Assembly: GCF_032598905.1 (NCBI RefSeq)
Contig: NZ_CP122458.1
Coordinates: 372,001 to 436,000, forward strand
Direction of reading: 5' to 3'
DNA length: 64,000 bases
Origin: Streptomyces sp. 11x1
Lineage (GTDB): Bacteria > Actinomycetota > Actinomycetes > Streptomycetales > Streptomycetaceae
The notes below the pieces were generated by a model. That model searched no databases. It saw only the letters and a program-made list of their open reading frames with translations, and was not told the origin of the DNA. Below, piece by piece: positions 62,178 through 64,000 of this stretch (position 1 is its first letter; each line of letters starts with the position of its first letter). Made by a program: the position numbers and the translations under genes.

Positions 62178-62450
62178 TCAGGGGCTGTCGCCGCCCCAGT
62201 CCCAGCGGGACGGATCGCCCGGGCGCGGGTCGTACAGGGCCCGCCCGCCAGGGCCGAACTGCCCGAGCTCCGTGGCGAGGGAGACACCGTGGTCGATCTC
62301 CTCCGGCCTCCAGCCGGTGATGTCGAGCAGCAATCCGTCCAGCGGCCCGCCCACCAGTTCGGCGTAGCTACGCCCGGGCTTCGGGCCCGGGTGGTCATGG
62401 TCCGCTCCGTAGATGCGGCCGCGCATCAGCTGCTCATCCTCACTGTTCAT
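62178..62450 (-). CDS. Small hypothetical protein
   Basis: A 90-residue acidic protein, [40 protein letters not shown] and [18 protein letters not shown]. This GGPLDG-type pattern is common in uncharacterised actinomycete proteins. It is divergent from the TerD-vWA gene and follows the VOC gene's start region on the same strand. Function unknown. Confidence 0.6.
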   Translation of the reverse strand: MNSEDEQLMRGRIYGADHDHPGPKPGRSYAELVGGPLDGLLLDITGWRPEEIDHGVSLATELGQFGPGGRALYDPRPGDPSRWDWGGDSP

Positions 62451-62543
62451 ACGGTTCAGCTTCTCAGCCACCACCGACAACGAGGCCGGTGCGGTTGCGC
62501 AGCGCGCAGTCCCGGGGCCGGGTTCTTGGGACAGACTGGGCGC

Positions 62544-63959
62544 ATGACAGCGACATCGATGGCCAAGGGCGGCAACCTTCCCGTCGCCGCCACGGCGGTA
62601 CAGGTAGAGCTCGGCTGGTCCGGGGGCGCCGGTGCGCCGGACGCCGACGCCTCGGCGCTGTTGCTCCGTGCCGACGGGCGGGTGAAAGACGACGGGGACT
62701 TCGTCTTCTACAACCAACCCCAGCACGCCTCGGGTGCCGTGCGTCACCTGGGGAAACAGCGGACCGGTGGCGGTACGACGGACACCGTCGGGGTGGATCT
62801 GGGGGCCCTGGAGCCGGAGATCGAGCGGGTCGTTCTCGGTGCTTCAGCGGACGGTGGCACCTTCGGCCAGTTGTCCGGTCTGCGGCTCCGGCTGCTCGAC
62901 GCCGGGACAGGTGAGGAGCTGGCGCTGTTCGAGATGGAGGCAACGACAGAGACCGCGTTCATCGGCGGAGAACTGTATCGGCGGGCCGGTCGGTGGAAGT
63001 TCCGCGCGGTGGGGCAGGGGTACGCGTCCGGACTCGCGGGGCTGGCCACCGACTTCGGGATCACCGTGGACGAAGAGGCAGGCGCCACCGCCTCGACGGC
63101 TTCCACCGCCCCCACGCCCACCCCTGCCGTCCCGAGCACCCCACCCCACGCCGGCCCTCCCGCCCCGCCCCGGTCCCCGGCGGCCCCCACCCCGCGTCTG
63201 GTCAAAGGCGAGGAGCAGCTGCCGGTGGACATGCGCAAGCGGCTCTCCTTGCGCAAGGAGCAGATAGCCGTCAGCCTGCGCAAGCACGGGGCGGAGGGAG
63301 TGACTGCACGCGTCATCCTGGTCCTGGACGCCTCCGGGTCGATGTCGTTCCTGTACTCGAAGGGCGTCGTGGCAGATGTCGTCGAGCGGATGGCGGCCGT
63401 AGCCGCCCAGCTCGACGACGACGGTGAGATGCAGGCGTGGACGTTCGCGTCGAACCCGGCCCGGCTCCCGGACCTCGCCCTGGGCGACCTGCCGGAGTGG
63501 CTGCGGCGTCATGTCCGGGTCGGTGAACTGACGTTGTTCCGGCGCAAGAAGCCACAGAGAGGTCTGCTGCCGGGCCAGGTGGACATGCGCGCGGTCGGCA
63601 TCCAGAACGAGGAACAGAAGGTGATCGCCGAAGTGCGGGCCTACGTGCGCGATCACCCGGCGGCCGCCCCCACGCTGGTCCTCTTCTTCTCCGACGGCGG
63701 TGTCTACCGGAACAAGGAGATCGAGACCGAACTGCGGGCAGCCGTGGACGAGCCGGTCTTCTGGCAGTTCGTCGGGCTGGGCCGCTCCGACTACGGGGTG
63801 CTGGAACGGTTCGACACCTTGCCCGGCCGCCGCGTCGACAACGTGGGATTCTTCGCCGTCGACGACATCAGCCGCGTACCGGATGCCGAGCTGTACGACC
63901 GGCTGCTGTCCGAGTTCCCTTCATGGATACGCGAGGCTCGACGGCTGAACATCATCTGA
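62544..63959 (+). CDS. TerD-vWA two-domain stress protein
   Basis: A 471-residue protein. A TerD domain covers about residues 1-185 ([40 protein letters not shown]), then a Pro/Ala-rich linker to about 235, then a von Willebrand A domain with the metal-binding [20 protein letters not shown] and [20 protein letters not shown]. TerD-vWA fusions occur in tellurite/phage-stress gene systems and are thought to form surface-associated or membrane complexes. The ATG at 62544 has a weak ribosome site. Confidence 0.88.
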   Translation: MTATSMAKGGNLPVAATAVQVELGWSGGAGAPDADASALLLRADGRVKDDGDFVFYNQPQHASGAVRHLGKQRTGGGTTDTVGVDLGALEPEIERVVLGASADGGTFGQLSGLRLRLLDAGTGEELALFEMEATTETAFIGGELYRRAGRWKFRAVGQGYASGLAGLATDFGITVDEEAGATASTASTAPTPTPAVPSTPPHAGPPAPPRSPAAPTPRLVKGEEQLPVDMRKRLSLRKEQIAVSLRKHGAEGVTARVILVLDASGSMSFLYSKGVVADVVERMAAVAAQLDDDGEMQAWTFASNPARLPDLALGDLPEWLRRHVRVGELTLFRRKKPQRGLLPGQVDMRAVGIQNEEQKVIAEVRAYVRDHPAAAPTLVLFFSDGGVYRNKEIETELRAAVDEPVFWQFVGLGRSDYGVLERFDTLPGRRVDNVGFFAVDDISRVPDAELYDRLLSEFPSWIREARRLNII

Positions 63960-64000
63960 GTCGGCGCCCGGAAGACCGGCTCACGTGGCTGTGAGGGCTG

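Overview
The window is high-GC DNA with GTG and TTG starts, AGGAG-type ribosome binding sites, overlapping ATGA/GTGA gene junctions and gene families typical of Streptomyces or a close actinomycete. It reads as chromosomal accessory sequence rather than a core region. There is one tRNA gene (initiator Met), no rRNA and no CRISPR array. Gene decay is heavy: about sixteen genes are truncated, frameshifted or interrupted.

Positions 1-16.8 kb form a catabolic island. It holds two acyl-CoA dehydrogenases, an SCP-x-like thiolase with its OB-fold/zinc-ribbon partner, an enoyl-CoA hydratase, two SDRs (one resembling 3-alpha,20-beta-hydroxysteroid dehydrogenase), a zinc alcohol dehydrogenase, a CurA-like reductase, an iron-type ABC importer, an MHS-type transporter, an alpha/beta hydrolase and a KstR2-like TetR regulator. 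A near-palindromic motif, consensus TGAACTSAATTCA, recurs in almost every promoter region of the island and is the likely operator of that TetR protein. The gene set suggests ring or side-chain breakdown of a steroid- or terpenoid-like acid through CoA thioesters. Three island genes are decayed: an old-yellow-enzyme relative, a KstD-like flavoprotein and the MHS transporter.

Positions 16.8-21.7 kb are a scrap zone. It contains a broken NTPase-like gene, an intact IS1182-type element with 27-bp inverted repeats, the tail of an IS5 transposase, a truncated VOC gene, tRNA-fMet, a broken PRC-barrel gene and a broken DUF3179 gene.

Positions 21.8-32.2 kb are a metal/redox-flavoured block. A coupled operon encodes a MauE/DoxX-like membrane protein, a small Cys-rich MerT-like membrane protein, a Tes-like radical SAM enzyme and a methyltransferase. 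Next come TfoX and SRPBCC proteins, a Crp/Fnr regulator, a TlpA-like lipoprotein, a frameshifted CcdA, three tiny membrane proteins, and a SulP permease divergent from a MerR regulator around a perfect 20-bp palindrome.

Positions 32.4-35.4 kb hold an IS5-type transposase gene split by a group II intron whose two ends can be placed to the base. Positions 35.4-42.8 kb carry a broken LuxR gene, a TerD protein, a sulfite-oxidase-like molybdoenzyme, an FMN reductase-like protein, a second SRPBCC-TfoX pair (TfoX decayed), a frameshifted secreted I36-like protein and a DHFR-family protein.

Positions 43.6-64 kb consist mainly of divergent regulator/enzyme pairs: AraC/NmrA, HxlR/RidA, TetR/quinone oxidoreductase, PucR/ferredoxin reductase-desaturase and TetR/FAD monooxygenase. 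They also include a broken tandem TerD gene, a monothiol thioredoxin, a 214-bp MITE that supplies the stop codon of a TetR gene, a DinB-like protein, a MerR-beta-clamp fusion and a TerD-vWA protein. Several frameshifts lie in or beside short homopolymers, so true decay and assembly error must be separated before those genes are called dead.
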